DNA of 54,554 bases from Bacteroidota bacterium (GTDB taxonomy: Bacteria > Bacteroidota > Bacteroidia > Bacteroidales > JAGONC01). This document shows positions 45,315 to 53,022 of the stretch, piece after piece. The notes beneath the pieces are model-generated. The model did not search any database. It was not told where the DNA came from and worked only from the letters and a program-made list of their open reading frames with translations. The stretch covers positions 1 to 54,554 of the forward strand of contig JAKLFC010000022.1 in assembly GCA_022711405.1 (NCBI GenBank), read 5' to 3'. The position numbers were made by a program, and so were the translations under genes. Position 1 is the stretch's first letter, and each line of letters opens with the position of its first letter.

Positions 45315-45371
45315 GTACCCTACCCCTGCACCCCTCCCCTGCTAGCAGGGGAGGGGACGGGGGAGGGGTAA
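45315..45371. repeat. Dispersed GC-rich palindrome, copy A
   Basis: Begins GTACCCTACCCCTGCA, holds the 26-bp perfect palindrome at 45331-45356 (CCCCTCCCCTGCT and its complement), and ends ACGGGGGAGGGGTA. Other copies lie at 46765-46821 and 52711-52765. Confidence 0.95.
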
Positions 45372-45409
45372 ATGGGAAGGGTCCCCCGCGATTAACAACT
45401 TTTCATTCC

Positions 45410-45982
45410 ATGACGATACATCAGCAACTGCTCGACAAGATCCTGAATGACAATGAGGAGTATGTCCGGTCGCACGATCTGGATTACTTTTTAGGCCATT
45501 CCAGGGGCCAGTCGCCCCAGATCACCATGCTGACCTGTTCCGATTCACGTGTCAGTTCGCAGATCATCGTGCAGGATCCGGTCAACCGGGTGTTTGTCAT
45601 AAAGAACATCGGTAACCAGGTAGCCACATGCGAAGGATCGCTTGATTATGGCATCTATCACCTGAAAACGCCCCTGCTCCTCATTGTGGGACATACCGAC
45701 TGCGGCGCGGTCAAAGCAAGGATAAAGGGTGTGCGCGGCGAACCCCGGACCATCCGCAGAGAATTGCTGTCGCTGCCCACATATTCGGTGGAATCGTTGC
45801 AAGATACTGATTATGATCAGCTTGTGCGGGAAAATGTCCTGAACAACATTCGGTACCAGGTAAAAATTGCAACCGGCAAGTACCAGGAGCTGATCCAAAA
45901 GGATGAACTGCGGGTCGTGGGTGCATACTACGATTTCCGTAACGACCTGGGACAGGGATGGGGGAGGGTGGTGCTGGTGTAA
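45410..45982 (+). CDS. Beta-class carbonic anhydrase
   Basis: 190 residues. Zinc ligands C43, H95 and C98 and the D45-R47 dyad are visible in LTCSDSRVSS and VGHTDCGAV. It interconverts CO2 and bicarbonate. The C-terminus reads VVGAYYDFRNDLGQGWGRVVLV. Homologues usually end soon after a YYDL-xxGKV pattern, so about eight extra residues (RNDLGQGW) appear inserted in a G-rich stretch close to the dispersed palindromes. No partner gene is apparent. Confidence 0.93.
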   Translation: MTIHQQLLDKILNDNEEYVRSHDLDYFLGHSRGQSPQITMLTCSDSRVSSQIIVQDPVNRVFVIKNIGNQVATCEGSLDYGIYHLKTPLLLIVGHTDCGAVKARIKGVRGEPRTIRRELLSLPTYSVESLQDTDYDQLVRENVLNNIRYQVKIATGKYQELIQKDELRVVGAYYDFRNDLGQGWGRVVLV

Positions 45983-46065
45983 CCCCTCCCCAACCCCTCC
46001 CCAGGAGGGGAGGGGCTTGAAGAATACCCCTCCCCAACCCCTCCCCAACTGGGGAGGGGCTGGAA
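45982..46065. repeat. Two tandem CCCCTCCCC hairpins
   Basis: Two copies (about 45982-46022 and 46026-46065) of ACCCCTCCCCAACCCCTCCCCA followed by a complementary GGGGAGGGG arm. They begin at the carbonic anhydrase stop codon. Related in composition to copies A to C but with a different loop. Confidence 0.85.
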
Positions 46066-46108
46066 GTGAGCAGGCGATTTAACAATTTGACACTTTGACA
46101 ATTTACTA

Positions 46109-46753
46109 GTGCCAAAACCTCACCACATAACCGATTTGATCCAACGCGGTGAAAATCAGACGCTTGATTTCAAGTTCGAGATCTCCGACTCGCGGAAAAT
46201 TGCGCGGACGCTGGTGGCGTTTGCGAACACCGATGGCGGCACGCTGCTCATCGGCGTGAAGGACAACGGTGCGATCGCCGGCATCCGCTCCGGGGAAGAG
46301 AAGTACATGGTGCAGATGGCTGCACAGATGTACACCCGGCCGCTGGTCAGGTACTCCACGAAGGAGTGGGTGATCGGGGGGAAGACGGTGCTGGAGGTGA
46401 TGATCTCAAAAGGGGACCAGGTGCCGTATCTCGTCCTGGAACCGGATGGGAAATGGCTTGCATATATCCGCGCCGGCGACCAGAACCTGCTGGCCAACAG
46501 GGTGTTGCTGAAAGTGTGGGAAAAGCAGGCGGCAGGGGAGGAAGCTGTCATTCAGTATACGGATAAGGAGCGGCAGTTTCTCGGTTACCTGGAGGAAAAA
46601 GGGACCATCACGCTGCTGGAACTGTGCCAGCTGACGGATCTTTCACGCAGCCAGGCAGAGGACATGCTGGTGGATTTCATCCTGATGAAGGTCATCGAAA
46701 TGGTCTACACGGAGAAGGAAGTGCATTACAGGTTCAGGGAAAATCTGTCATGA
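46109..46753 (+). CDS. AlbA_2 (Schlafen AAA-4-like) domain protein
   Basis: 214 residues from a GTG start. The domain shows the family pattern GENQTLDFKFEISD, then LVAFANTDGGTLLIGVKDNGAIAGI, then a shorter C-terminal winged-helix-like part (TLLELCQLTDLSRSQAEDML). Such domains occur in putative transcriptional regulators and in some defence proteins, and their biochemical role is unsettled. The gene is bracketed by palindromic repeats on both sides (45982-46065 and 46765-46821). Probably cytoplasmic. Confidence 0.87.
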   Translation: MPKPHHITDLIQRGENQTLDFKFEISDSRKIARTLVAFANTDGGTLLIGVKDNGAIAGIRSGEEKYMVQMAAQMYTRPLVRYSTKEWVIGGKTVLEVMISKGDQVPYLVLEPDGKWLAYIRAGDQNLLANRVLLKVWEKQAAGEEAVIQYTDKERQFLGYLEEKGTITLLELCQLTDLSRSQAEDMLVDFILMKVIEMVYTEKEVHYRFRENLS

Positions 46754-46764
46754 TCGTGTTTAAG

Positions 46765-46892
46765 GTACCCCACCCCTGCACCCCTCCCCTGCTAGCAGGG
46801 GAGGGGACGGGGGAGGGGTAAAAGGGTAAATTCCCCGGTGTTTACACCGGAATTAGGATCCAGGGCTTGCCCTGGGATTCATACCAGTGATT
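46765..46892. repeat. Dispersed palindrome copy B plus companion hairpin module
   Basis: 46765-46821 repeats copy A, with its palindrome at 46781-46806. Directly after, 46832-46892 holds a companion module: TCCCCGGTGTTTACACCGGAAT, then CAGGGCTTGCCCTGG, then ATACCAGTGATT. The remainder of this 335-bp gap, to 47088, shows no convincing gene. Confidence 0.92.
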
Positions 46893-47047
46893 CCCACCCC
46901 AAACATTCTGGCGCAGCCTTCGTATAAATATTCTGAAGCTACCCTTTCTACCTTTGTTTCGACCAGGTAGCTCCATTTATTATCAAACTGAAGACTTTTA
47001 CGTTGCTTATTCATGTTTATTTTAGTGCGTTTCATTCGTTTCATCCG

Positions 47048-47055
47048 TATATTTG
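47048..47055 (+). promoter_or_regulatory. -7 element candidate for the exported protein and upxY
   Basis: TATATTTG matches TAnnTTTG, about 34 nt before the ATG at 47089. No TTG at -33. Confidence 0.35.
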
Positions 47056-47088
47056 AAAGCCCGAAGGCAGAGACTTCTGATACATGAG

Positions 47089-47631
47089 ATGAGGAGGCAA
47101 TTATTTTTAGTATATCTGGTCTTGTTTTTATCAACTGTCAGTTCAGGACAGTCATACATGAAACTTGTAGCATTACGGACCCAATATATACCGAGTTTCG
47201 AGTTTGGCGTCGGCTACCTGCCCAAGCCAAAATATGATGCAATGCGCTATACGGTGGCCATCAATAATTTTTTATTTAAACAGAAAGCTGGTGTGTATGT
47301 GACGTACGACAAAGGTCATTATACGGAAGGCCCCTGGGCCAATTATTGGGCCGTACTGACCGGTTGTTCCTATTCGATCAGCAGAGTGGTCACCGTTTAC
47401 GGAGGCATGGACTTTATCACCCTGAACCATGGAATGAGAGGACAGGGCATCTTCTGCAGGAAAGAGCTGGGAGTGGATCTGTACCCCTGGAGAGGACTGG
47501 CCATAAGGCTGGGTTATTCCTTTATGGTCACTTTTCATTGCGGGATAGGGTGGAAATTCGATTCACCCTTCTCTAAAGAAGCACCCCGCCGCCGAATTTA
47601 TGATATCGACAAGTATAGAGGAAGATTTTAG
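47089..47631 (+). CDS. Small exported protein, outer-membrane beta-barrel-like
   Basis: 180 residues from the ATG at 47089, where the signal peptide starts (MRRQLFLVYLVLFLSTVSSGQ). The longer frame from a TTG at 47053 is unlikely because it overlaps the -7 element. The mature chain is glycine- and aromatic-rich with alternating strands (FEFGVGYLPKPKY, GVYVTYDKGHY, VVTVYGGMDFITL, LGYSFMVTFHCGIGWKF). This suggests a small barrel. It ends one base before the upxY ATG. Function unknown; the position suggests a link to the polysaccharide locus. Confidence 0.72.
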   Translation: MRRQLFLVYLVLFLSTVSSGQSYMKLVALRTQYIPSFEFGVGYLPKPKYDAMRYTVAINNFLFKQKAGVYVTYDKGHYTEGPWANYWAVLTGCSYSISRVVTVYGGMDFITLNHGMRGQGIFCRKELGVDLYPWRGLAIRLGYSFMVTFHCGIGWKFDSPFSKEAPRRRIYDIDKYRGRF

Positions 47632-48147
47632 ATGTATCCGTCACCTGAAATAAAAAACTGGTTTGCCATCAGGGTTAAATCACGGGCAGAAAAGAAGGTC
47701 AGCGAACAGCTTAAGGAGAAAGCCATCGAATGTTACCTGCCGTTACAGAAACAATTGCGTTTCTGGAGGGACCGGAAAAAATTGGTCGATATGCCGGTGA
47801 TCCACGGGTATGCCTTTGTGAAGATCTTTCCTCACGAGCGATTGAGTGTCCTTCAGACCCGGCACGTTGTCAACCTGGTTCGTTTTGAAGGGAAGGATGT
47901 CATCATCCCCAATCCCCAGATCGAAGCCATGAAATGCATGCTCGGCCAGACGGATTACCCGGTAGAGGTCAGCTATGAAGAGCTCAGTCCGGGGCAATGG
48001 GTGAAGATCAGGAGCGGGATCATGAAGGGACTGCGGGCCGAATTGATTTCGGTCCATGGAAAAAATAGAATTACTTTGAGGATCAACGAATTGAACTTCA
48101 ACCTGATGATAGACCTGCCGGCTTACCAGCTGGAAGCCTGTTCATGA
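47632..48147 (+). CDS. UpxY-family NusG-like transcription antiterminator
   Basis: 171 residues. The NGN domain (about 8-110) starts KNWFAIRVKSRAEKKVSEQL and includes CYLPLQKQLRFWRDRKK, and a KOW-like region follows (LSPGQWVKIRSGIMKGLRAEL). In Bacteroides, UpxY proteins head capsule operons and prevent early termination of their own operon. Its position directly before wza and wzc supports that role here. A separate strong promoter lies between it and wza, so the wza transcript may not pass through upxY. Confidence 0.9.
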   Translation: MYPSPEIKNWFAIRVKSRAEKKVSEQLKEKAIECYLPLQKQLRFWRDRKKLVDMPVIHGYAFVKIFPHERLSVLQTRHVVNLVRFEGKDVIIPNPQIEAMKCMLGQTDYPVEVSYEELSPGQWVKIRSGIMKGLRAELISVHGKNRITLRINELNFNLMIDLPAYQLEACS

Positions 48148-48172
48148 TCCCTGGTAATTCAGGTATGATGCT

Positions 48173-48202
48173 TTGATTTAGTAAAATACTTGAGTATATT
48201 TG
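48173..48202 (+). promoter_or_regulatory. Promoter of the wza-wzc polysaccharide export genes
   Basis: TTG (48173-48175), an exact 19-nt spacer and TATATTTG (48195-48202), a full consensus match. Initiation near 48209 gives a leader of about 29 nt. Confidence 0.6.
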
Positions 48203-48237
48203 GCGTATGATTGTATCGATCGTAAGGTTTTGAATTC

Positions 48238-49029
48238 ATGAAAAATATATTCCAATCGTTTGTCTGGTGCCTTGTTCTCGTGTCCCTCTTTTCCTGCCGA
48301 AGCTATAAGGAGCTGATCTACTTCCGTGATGCACAGCCCGATTCATTGATCACCGTGCTGCCGCCTGAAGCCACCGAATACCTTATCCAGCCGGGCGATA
48401 TACTTTATATCAGCATCAAGACCCTGAACGAGGATGTCAACCGCATCTTTAATCCGGCCGGCGGCCTGGGATCACAGTCATCTTCCAGCAGTGCTGAAAA
48501 TGTCAACACACCTTCAGGCTCATATATGAATGGTTATGAAGTAGATAAAGATGGATTTCTAAACCTTCCCTTTATGGGTAAAATGAGGGTGGCCGGTTTC
48601 AAACAAAATGAGATCGAAGAGATTGTCCAGCAAAAGGCCAATGAGTTCCTGAAGGATGCCATCGTAAAGGTCAAGCTGGTGAACTATAAGGTGATCATCC
48701 TGGGTGAGGTTGGCAGTCCGGGAGTCTACTATTATTTCGGAAATCACCTGACGGTGCTGGAGGCCCTTGCAATGGCCGGGGGCAACTCCGACCAGGCAAA
48801 CCTGAAGAAGGTGATGGTCTTCCGTAACACGGACACGGGGAAGAAGAGTTTTATGCTGGATCTGTCCTCCGTCATGGCCTATACCTCCGAGGCGTACTAT
48901 CTCCAGCCGGATGATTACGTGTTCCTGTCGCCTGACAGGATCAAGTCCATCCAGCTGACCGCACCGGCGTATTCGTTCTTTTTCGGTATCGTATCCTTTA
49001 CGATCTCCATTCTGGCACTTATCCTTTAA
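48238..49029 (+). CDS. wza: Wza-like polysaccharide export lipoprotein
   Basis: 263 residues. Lipoprotein signal with cysteine at 20 (SLFSCRSYKE). The polysaccharide export domain (about 40-130) carries YLIQPGDILYISIKT, and an SLBB-type segment follows (VIILGEVGSPGVYYYFG, NLKKVMVFRNTD). The last 20 residues form a hydrophobic segment (FFFGIVSFTISILALIL), common in the Bacteroidota version. It forms the outer-membrane channel for capsule or exopolysaccharide. The Wzc-like kinase gene follows 34 bp later. Confidence 0.93.
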   Translation: MKNIFQSFVWCLVLVSLFSCRSYKELIYFRDAQPDSLITVLPPEATEYLIQPGDILYISIKTLNEDVNRIFNPAGGLGSQSSSSSAENVNTPSGSYMNGYEVDKDGFLNLPFMGKMRVAGFKQNEIEEIVQQKANEFLKDAIVKVKLVNYKVIILGEVGSPGVYYYFGNHLTVLEALAMAGGNSDQANLKKVMVFRNTDTGKKSFMLDLSSVMAYTSEAYYLQPDDYVFLSPDRIKSIQLTAPAYSFFFGIVSFTISILALIL

Positions 49030-49063
49030 TTGCCTCAAACTGTCACCACTCCATTATCCAAAA

Positions 49064-51562
49064 ATGCAAACCACCGATCCCAACAGCGAATTCTTCCAGC
49101 AGCCTCAGGAGATTGACTACCGGCGCTACCTGATCATCGTACTCAGGAAATGGTACTGGCTTGTCCTGTGCGGACTTGTGGGCATGGCTGTGGCATATTT
49201 CTCCAACCAGCTCAAACAACCGGTCTACACCGCATCCAGCACCATCGTGATCCCTTCCCAGTCGAACAGTCTCGACCTGAGGAGCCTTTTCTCGGGCTCG
49301 TACTACACCAACTACGCCGATATCTATAACCAGATGACGATCCTTCGTTCCTATACCCTGAACCGTCAGGTCCTGCAAAATATCAGCTGGAGAACGTCGT
49401 GGTTCACGAAAAAGGAACCGGGTGAGAAAAGTATTTCCTCTGTGAAAAAAGCCACCCCAAAAGGTATTTCGCGTTACCTGAGGAAAGTGCTGATCTGGCA
49501 GGAAGTCTATCCCAACAATCTTTTCAATGTTACGGAGACGGAAGATGCCCCTAATCCGTCCGGCATCCCCCTGTACATCACGCCGGTCTCCGGGGATGAA
49601 TACATCGTAAGGGTCGAGATGGAATCTTCCGGCGGCGCCGGTCAGGGCATCGCCTTTGAGGAACGAGGCTATTTTGGCCGGCCCTTTGCCAACTCCTGGT
49701 TCAGTTTTACGCTGGATAAAAAACCCGGAGCAGTCCTGGGAAAAGACTGGGTCTATTACTTTACCTTCAATGACCTCAACCAGCAGACCGGTGCCTGCAT
49801 GGGAACGCTCAGCGTGGCCCTGAAGGACGATTACAGCGATGTGGTGCAGCTGCAGATGAGCGGCAGCAATCCCCAGCGCATCGTGGAATACATCAACGAA
49901 CTGATCCGGACCTATATCGCTGAAAAGCTGGAACGGTCCACCGAAACGCAGCGGCGATCCATTGAATTCATCGACTCGCAGCTGCTGGGGATCTCCGATT
50001 CACTGAGCCAGGCAGGAGCCATTTATTCAGCGTTCCGTGCGCGGAACCAGATCCTCGACCTTGGCACCAAGGGCACCCAGGTGATGCAAAACCTCGAAAA
50101 CATTGACGGAGACCTGGCCCGTAACCGGATGCAGCTGGAGTACCTGCGGAACCTGCAATCCTATATCGAACGGGCCGATTTGCAGGATAAGGTGTTCGCA
50201 CCCTCTGTGGTGGGAATCGAAGACCTGCTGCTCAACGGACTCATCGTGAAACTGGGTGACCTGTATAACCGCCGCCAGGTGCTGTCGGTCAGCGCCAGGG
50301 AAAATAATCCTTCCCTGATCCTGCTCAACCAGGAGATCCTGCAAACCATCAACCTGCTGAAAGAGAACATCAGGAACCTGATCGACAATGCACTGGTGGT
50401 CATCAGGGATCTGGAACGGCAGAAGCAGGACGCCAACCTCCAGCTCAACGAACTGCCCGTGAAAGAACAAAGCCTGATCAATATACAACGCAAATACGAC
50501 CTTACAAACGAGATCTACACATTCCTGCTGCAGAAAAGGGCGGAGATCTACATTACACTGGCGTCGAGCGTCTCGGACATACAGCTGATCGACCCTGCCA
50601 GGATGCAAACCGTCGGAGTGACGGGCACCAGCAGCTCCCGTAAGGTCCTGACAGGTCTGCTCCTGGGACTGGCCATACCACTGCTCATCATCGTCGTGAT
50701 TAGCTACCTTGACGACAGCATCGCATCACGCGGCGATGTGGAACAGAACACCCGTCTGCCCATTGTGGGCAATATCATCCACAGCGGGTATGAGTCGCCC
50801 GTCCCGGTACTGAATCATCCGCACTCAAGCTTTACTGAATCGTTCCGGAGCATCCGCACCAACCTGCAGTACCTGTTGAGCGATCCGCTTCAGAAAATAA
50901 TCAGCATTCAGTCGACCAGCCCTGAAGAAGGTAAATCGTTCATAGCCGTGAACCTTGCCTGCATCCTGGCAGTCAATGAAAAAAAGGTCCTGCTGGCAGG
51001 CTGCGACCTGAGAAAACCCAGCCTGCATAAATATTTCGATGCCTCCAATCAGAAAGGCATCAGCACCTGGCTCATCGGTAACAATACCTTTGAAGAGATC
51101 ATTCTGAGCACCGATATAGAGAATCTCTGGCTGGCACCCTCAGGCCCCATACCTCCCAATCCGGCGGAATTGCTGGGTAAACCGGAACTGAAGAGTTTTT
51201 TGGACAGGTCACGTGAAATGTTCGATTACATCATTCTGGACAATGCCCCTGTTTCTATCGTTACGGACGGGCTCCTCACCGGACGGCTTGCTGACCTGAA
51301 CCTTTTTGTGCTAAGAGCGAACTCCAGCCATAAAAAGATGATCAAACTGATCAATCACCTTGCTGAAATTCATGCGCTGAATAATATAACGCTGCTAATC
51401 AATGATATAAAAATTACAAGATTCGGAAATAAATACAGCTACTATTCCGGTTCACAATCCACCTATCCTTATGGACGATACAAAAAGGGATACTATGATG
51501 AGGAGGTGAAGAGGAGCAGCTTACACCGGTTGTGGCGCAAACTGAAGCATAGATTGAGGTAA
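49064..51562 (+). CDS. wzc: Wzc-like chain-length determinant and tyrosine autokinase
   Basis: 832 residues. The N-terminal Wzz domain has a membrane segment at about 27-48 (WYWLVLCGLVGMAVAYF). A long coiled periplasmic region (about 270-480) leads to a second membrane segment (VLTGLLLGLAIPLLIIVVIS). The cytoplasmic kinase has Walker A STSPEEGKSF. Its A' motif reads VLLAGCDLRKP, with glycine at the first of the two usual aspartates, and the B motif is YIILDNAPVS. The C-terminus carries a tyrosine cluster (YSYYSGSQSTYPYGRYKKGY) for autophosphorylation. It governs polysaccharide polymer length and export. Confidence 0.95.
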   Translation: MQTTDPNSEFFQQPQEIDYRRYLIIVLRKWYWLVLCGLVGMAVAYFSNQLKQPVYTASSTIVIPSQSNSLDLRSLFSGSYYTNYADIYNQMTILRSYTLNRQVLQNISWRTSWFTKKEPGEKSISSVKKATPKGISRYLRKVLIWQEVYPNNLFNVTETEDAPNPSGIPLYITPVSGDEYIVRVEMESSGGAGQGIAFEERGYFGRPFANSWFSFTLDKKPGAVLGKDWVYYFTFNDLNQQTGACMGTLSVALKDDYSDVVQLQMSGSNPQRIVEYINELIRTYIAEKLERSTETQRRSIEFIDSQLLGISDSLSQAGAIYSAFRARNQILDLGTKGTQVMQNLENIDGDLARNRMQLEYLRNLQSYIERADLQDKVFAPSVVGIEDLLLNGLIVKLGDLYNRRQVLSVSARENNPSLILLNQEILQTINLLKENIRNLIDNALVVIRDLERQKQDANLQLNELPVKEQSLINIQRKYDLTNEIYTFLLQKRAEIYITLASSVSDIQLIDPARMQTVGVTGTSSSRKVLTGLLLGLAIPLLIIVVISYLDDSIASRGDVEQNTRLPIVGNIIHSGYESPVPVLNHPHSSFTESFRSIRTNLQYLLSDPLQKIISIQSTSPEEGKSFIAVNLACILAVNEKKVLLAGCDLRKPSLHKYFDASNQKGISTWLIGNNTFEEIILSTDIENLWLAPSGPIPPNPAELLGKPELKSFLDRSREMFDYIILDNAPVSIVTDGLLTGRLADLNLFVLRANSSHKKMIKLINHLAEIHALNNITLLINDIKITRFGNKYSYYSGSQSTYPYGRYKKGYYDEEVKRSSLHRLWRKLKHRLR

Positions 51563-51621
51563 TGTTGGATATTTAATATACCCTACCCCGGGTAGTGTGA
51601 GGAGCATTTAGTGCAAATTTT

Positions 51622-51999
51622 ATGATCATCGCCGTAGATTTTGATGGCACCATCGTAGAGAACAGGTATCCTGACATTGGCAAAGAACTCCCTTTTGCCA
51701 CGGATGCGTTGAAAGAGATTCAAAAGAAGGGACATCAGCTGATCCTGTGGACGTTCCGCACCGGCAGGGAACTGGAAGAAGCCATTCATTTCTGCCGCGC
51801 CCGCGGTTTGGAATTTTATGCCGTGAATGCACAATTTCCGGAAGAAAAGTGGGAAGCGGGCATCAGCCGCAAGATCATAGCAGATTTCTATATAGATGAC
51901 CGGAACCTGGGCGGTCTGCCGGGCTGGAGCGAGATCTACCGGATGATCTGCCCTGAAGAAGACCAGCACGGAACCCCGAAAAGAAAGTGGAAATGGTGA
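51622..51999 (+). CDS. Small HAD-superfamily hydrolase
   Basis: 125 residues. The DxDGT nucleophile motif is at the start (MIIAVDFDGTIVENRYP). LILWTFRTGRELEEAI supplies the second motif and DFYIDDRNLGG the acidic metal-binding pair. No cap domain, as in the compact BT0820-like group. Substrate unknown; these genes are common in Bacteroidota polysaccharide loci and may act on a sugar phosphate. It starts 60 bp after wzc, so cotranscription is likely. Confidence 0.88.
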   Translation: MIIAVDFDGTIVENRYPDIGKELPFATDALKEIQKKGHQLILWTFRTGRELEEAIHFCRARGLEFYAVNAQFPEEKWEAGISRKIIADFYIDDRNLGGLPGWSEIYRMICPEEDQHGTPKRKWKW

Positions 52000-52000
52000 G

Positions 52001-52062
52001 TCCCCGGTGCTTGCACCGGAATCTGGGTCCGGGGCTTACCCTGGGATCCATACCAGTGATTA
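52001..52062. repeat. Companion hairpin module, copy D
   Basis: TCCCCGGTGCTTGCACCGGAAT, GGTCCGGGGCTTACCCTGG, then ATACCAGTGATT. Matches the module at 46832-46892 over most of about 60 bp, but without the 26-bp palindrome in front. It begins directly after the HAD gene stop. Confidence 0.9.
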
Positions 52063-52116
52063 CTGAGAATTATACAGGGGGTAACGATTTGACAGGTATT
52101 TTTTAACAAAAAAAAT

Positions 52117-52154
52117 TTGTTTTTCACAAATATTTGAGTAATTTTGTTACTCAA
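52117..52154 (+). promoter_or_regulatory. Promoter with overlapping inverted-repeat operator
   Basis: TTG (52117-52119), an exact 19-nt spacer and TAATTTTG (52139-52146) form a full promoter match. A perfect 8-bp inverted repeat TTGAGTAA-TTTTG-TTACTCAA (52134-52154) covers the -7 element and the predicted start. It is a likely operator for the downstream winged-helix protein or another repressor. Confidence 0.55.
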
Positions 52155-52164
52155 TATTGACGCA

Positions 52165-52698
52165 GTGCTTGACACGCTCATCACTTCACGGACCCGTGTA
52201 AAGCTGTTGATGAAATTCTTCCTGAACAGCCGCACCACCTCTTATCTAAGGGACCTGGAAAACGAATTCGACGAATCCACCAACGCCATCAGGGTCGAAC
52301 TGAACCGGTTTGAGAAAGCCGGGTTGCTGAATACCGAGATGGCCGGTAACAAGAAGATGTACCGTGCCAACCGGAGGCATCCTCTTTTCCCTGACATCCA
52401 TGGCCTGTTGATGAAGCACACCGGTATCGATCAGATCCTTGACCGTGTCGTGACCAAGCTGGGAGGGCTGCACTGCGCCTATGTGATCGGGAGCTTTGCC
52501 CGTGGGCAGGACAATCCCGTGGTTGACCTGCTGCTGGTGGGCAACGGGATCGACACAAAGTACCTGTTGCGGTTGATCGAGAAGGCCGAGATAGAGATCA
52601 GCCGGCGGATACGGTTCATTATCATCCGCAAGGACGAACAGGAGGAGTTTTTAAAGGTATACCCCGAAGCGTTGTTGCTTTGGGAAGAGGGTAAATGA
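52165..52698 (+). CDS. Winged-helix and degenerate nucleotidyltransferase-fold protein
   Basis: 177 residues from the GTG at 52165 (MLDTLITSRTRVKLLMKFFL). Frames from the TTG at 52144 overlap the -7 element and are unlikely. Residues 1 to about 75 look like a winged-helix domain (TTSYLRDLENEF, STNAIRVELNRFEKAGLL). The rest resembles a minimal nucleotidyltransferase (YVIGSFARGQD, VVDLLLVG), but the usual two acidic residues are incomplete, so enzymatic activity is doubtful. I recall such proteins within Bacteroidota polysaccharide clusters. Autoregulation is suggested by the palindrome over its promoter. Confidence 0.82.
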   Translation: MLDTLITSRTRVKLLMKFFLNSRTTSYLRDLENEFDESTNAIRVELNRFEKAGLLNTEMAGNKKMYRANRRHPLFPDIHGLLMKHTGIDQILDRVVTKLGGLHCAYVIGSFARGQDNPVVDLLLVGNGIDTKYLLRLIEKAEIEISRRIRFIIIRKDEQEEFLKVYPEALLLWEEGK

Positions 52699-52710
52699 GA
52701 TATTTTTAAT

Positions 52711-52797
52711 GTACCCTACCCCTGCACCCCTCCCCTGCTAGCAGGGGAGGGGACGGGGGAGGGGTAGTAGGAAGATCCCCGGTGCTTGCACCGGAAC
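52711..52797. repeat. Dispersed palindrome copy C plus a truncated companion module
   Basis: 52711-52765 repeats copies A and B, palindrome at 52727-52752. The companion follows at about 52776-52797 (TCCCCGGTGCTTGCACCGGAA) but stops after its first hairpin. Part of the 324-bp gene-free gap before wzm. Confidence 0.93.
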
Positions 52798-52840
52798 CCA
52801 GCGCTAAGTCGCTTCTGTGACTGACCGGGCGGAGCCATAA

Positions 52841-53001
52841 ATGAATATCCAACATACGAACATACGAAGTAGAAGTCGAAGTTTAAGTAGAAGGCGATTT
52901 TTGAGTAGAAGAAAAAGTTCGGATTTCTGTATTCCAATCATAAATCCACTTCGCCTTCCAATTCTAGTTCCACTTCGTATGTTCGTATGTTGGATATTCA
53001 T
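52841..53001. repeat. 161-nt inverted-repeat element with perfect 30-bp arms
   Basis: ATGAATATCCAACATACG... (52841-52870) returns as its exact reverse complement at 52972-53001. Each arm contains two copies of the 8-mer AACATACG or its complement. A second pairing block inside is AAGGCGA (52891-52897) with TCGCCTT (52951-52957). The middle is purine-rich with AGTAGAAG repeats. No gene inside. It ends 21 bp before the wzm ATG, so it may sit in the wzm leader. Confidence 0.95.
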
Positions 53002-53022
53002 GAGAATTCCGGGCTCGTTGCA

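Noticed and set aside
46853..47014. Minus-strand frame of about 53 codons starting MNKQRKSLQF
   Set aside because: It runs into the companion repeat module at its 3' end and matches no family I know. It could be a gene remnant, but the support is too weak to list it.
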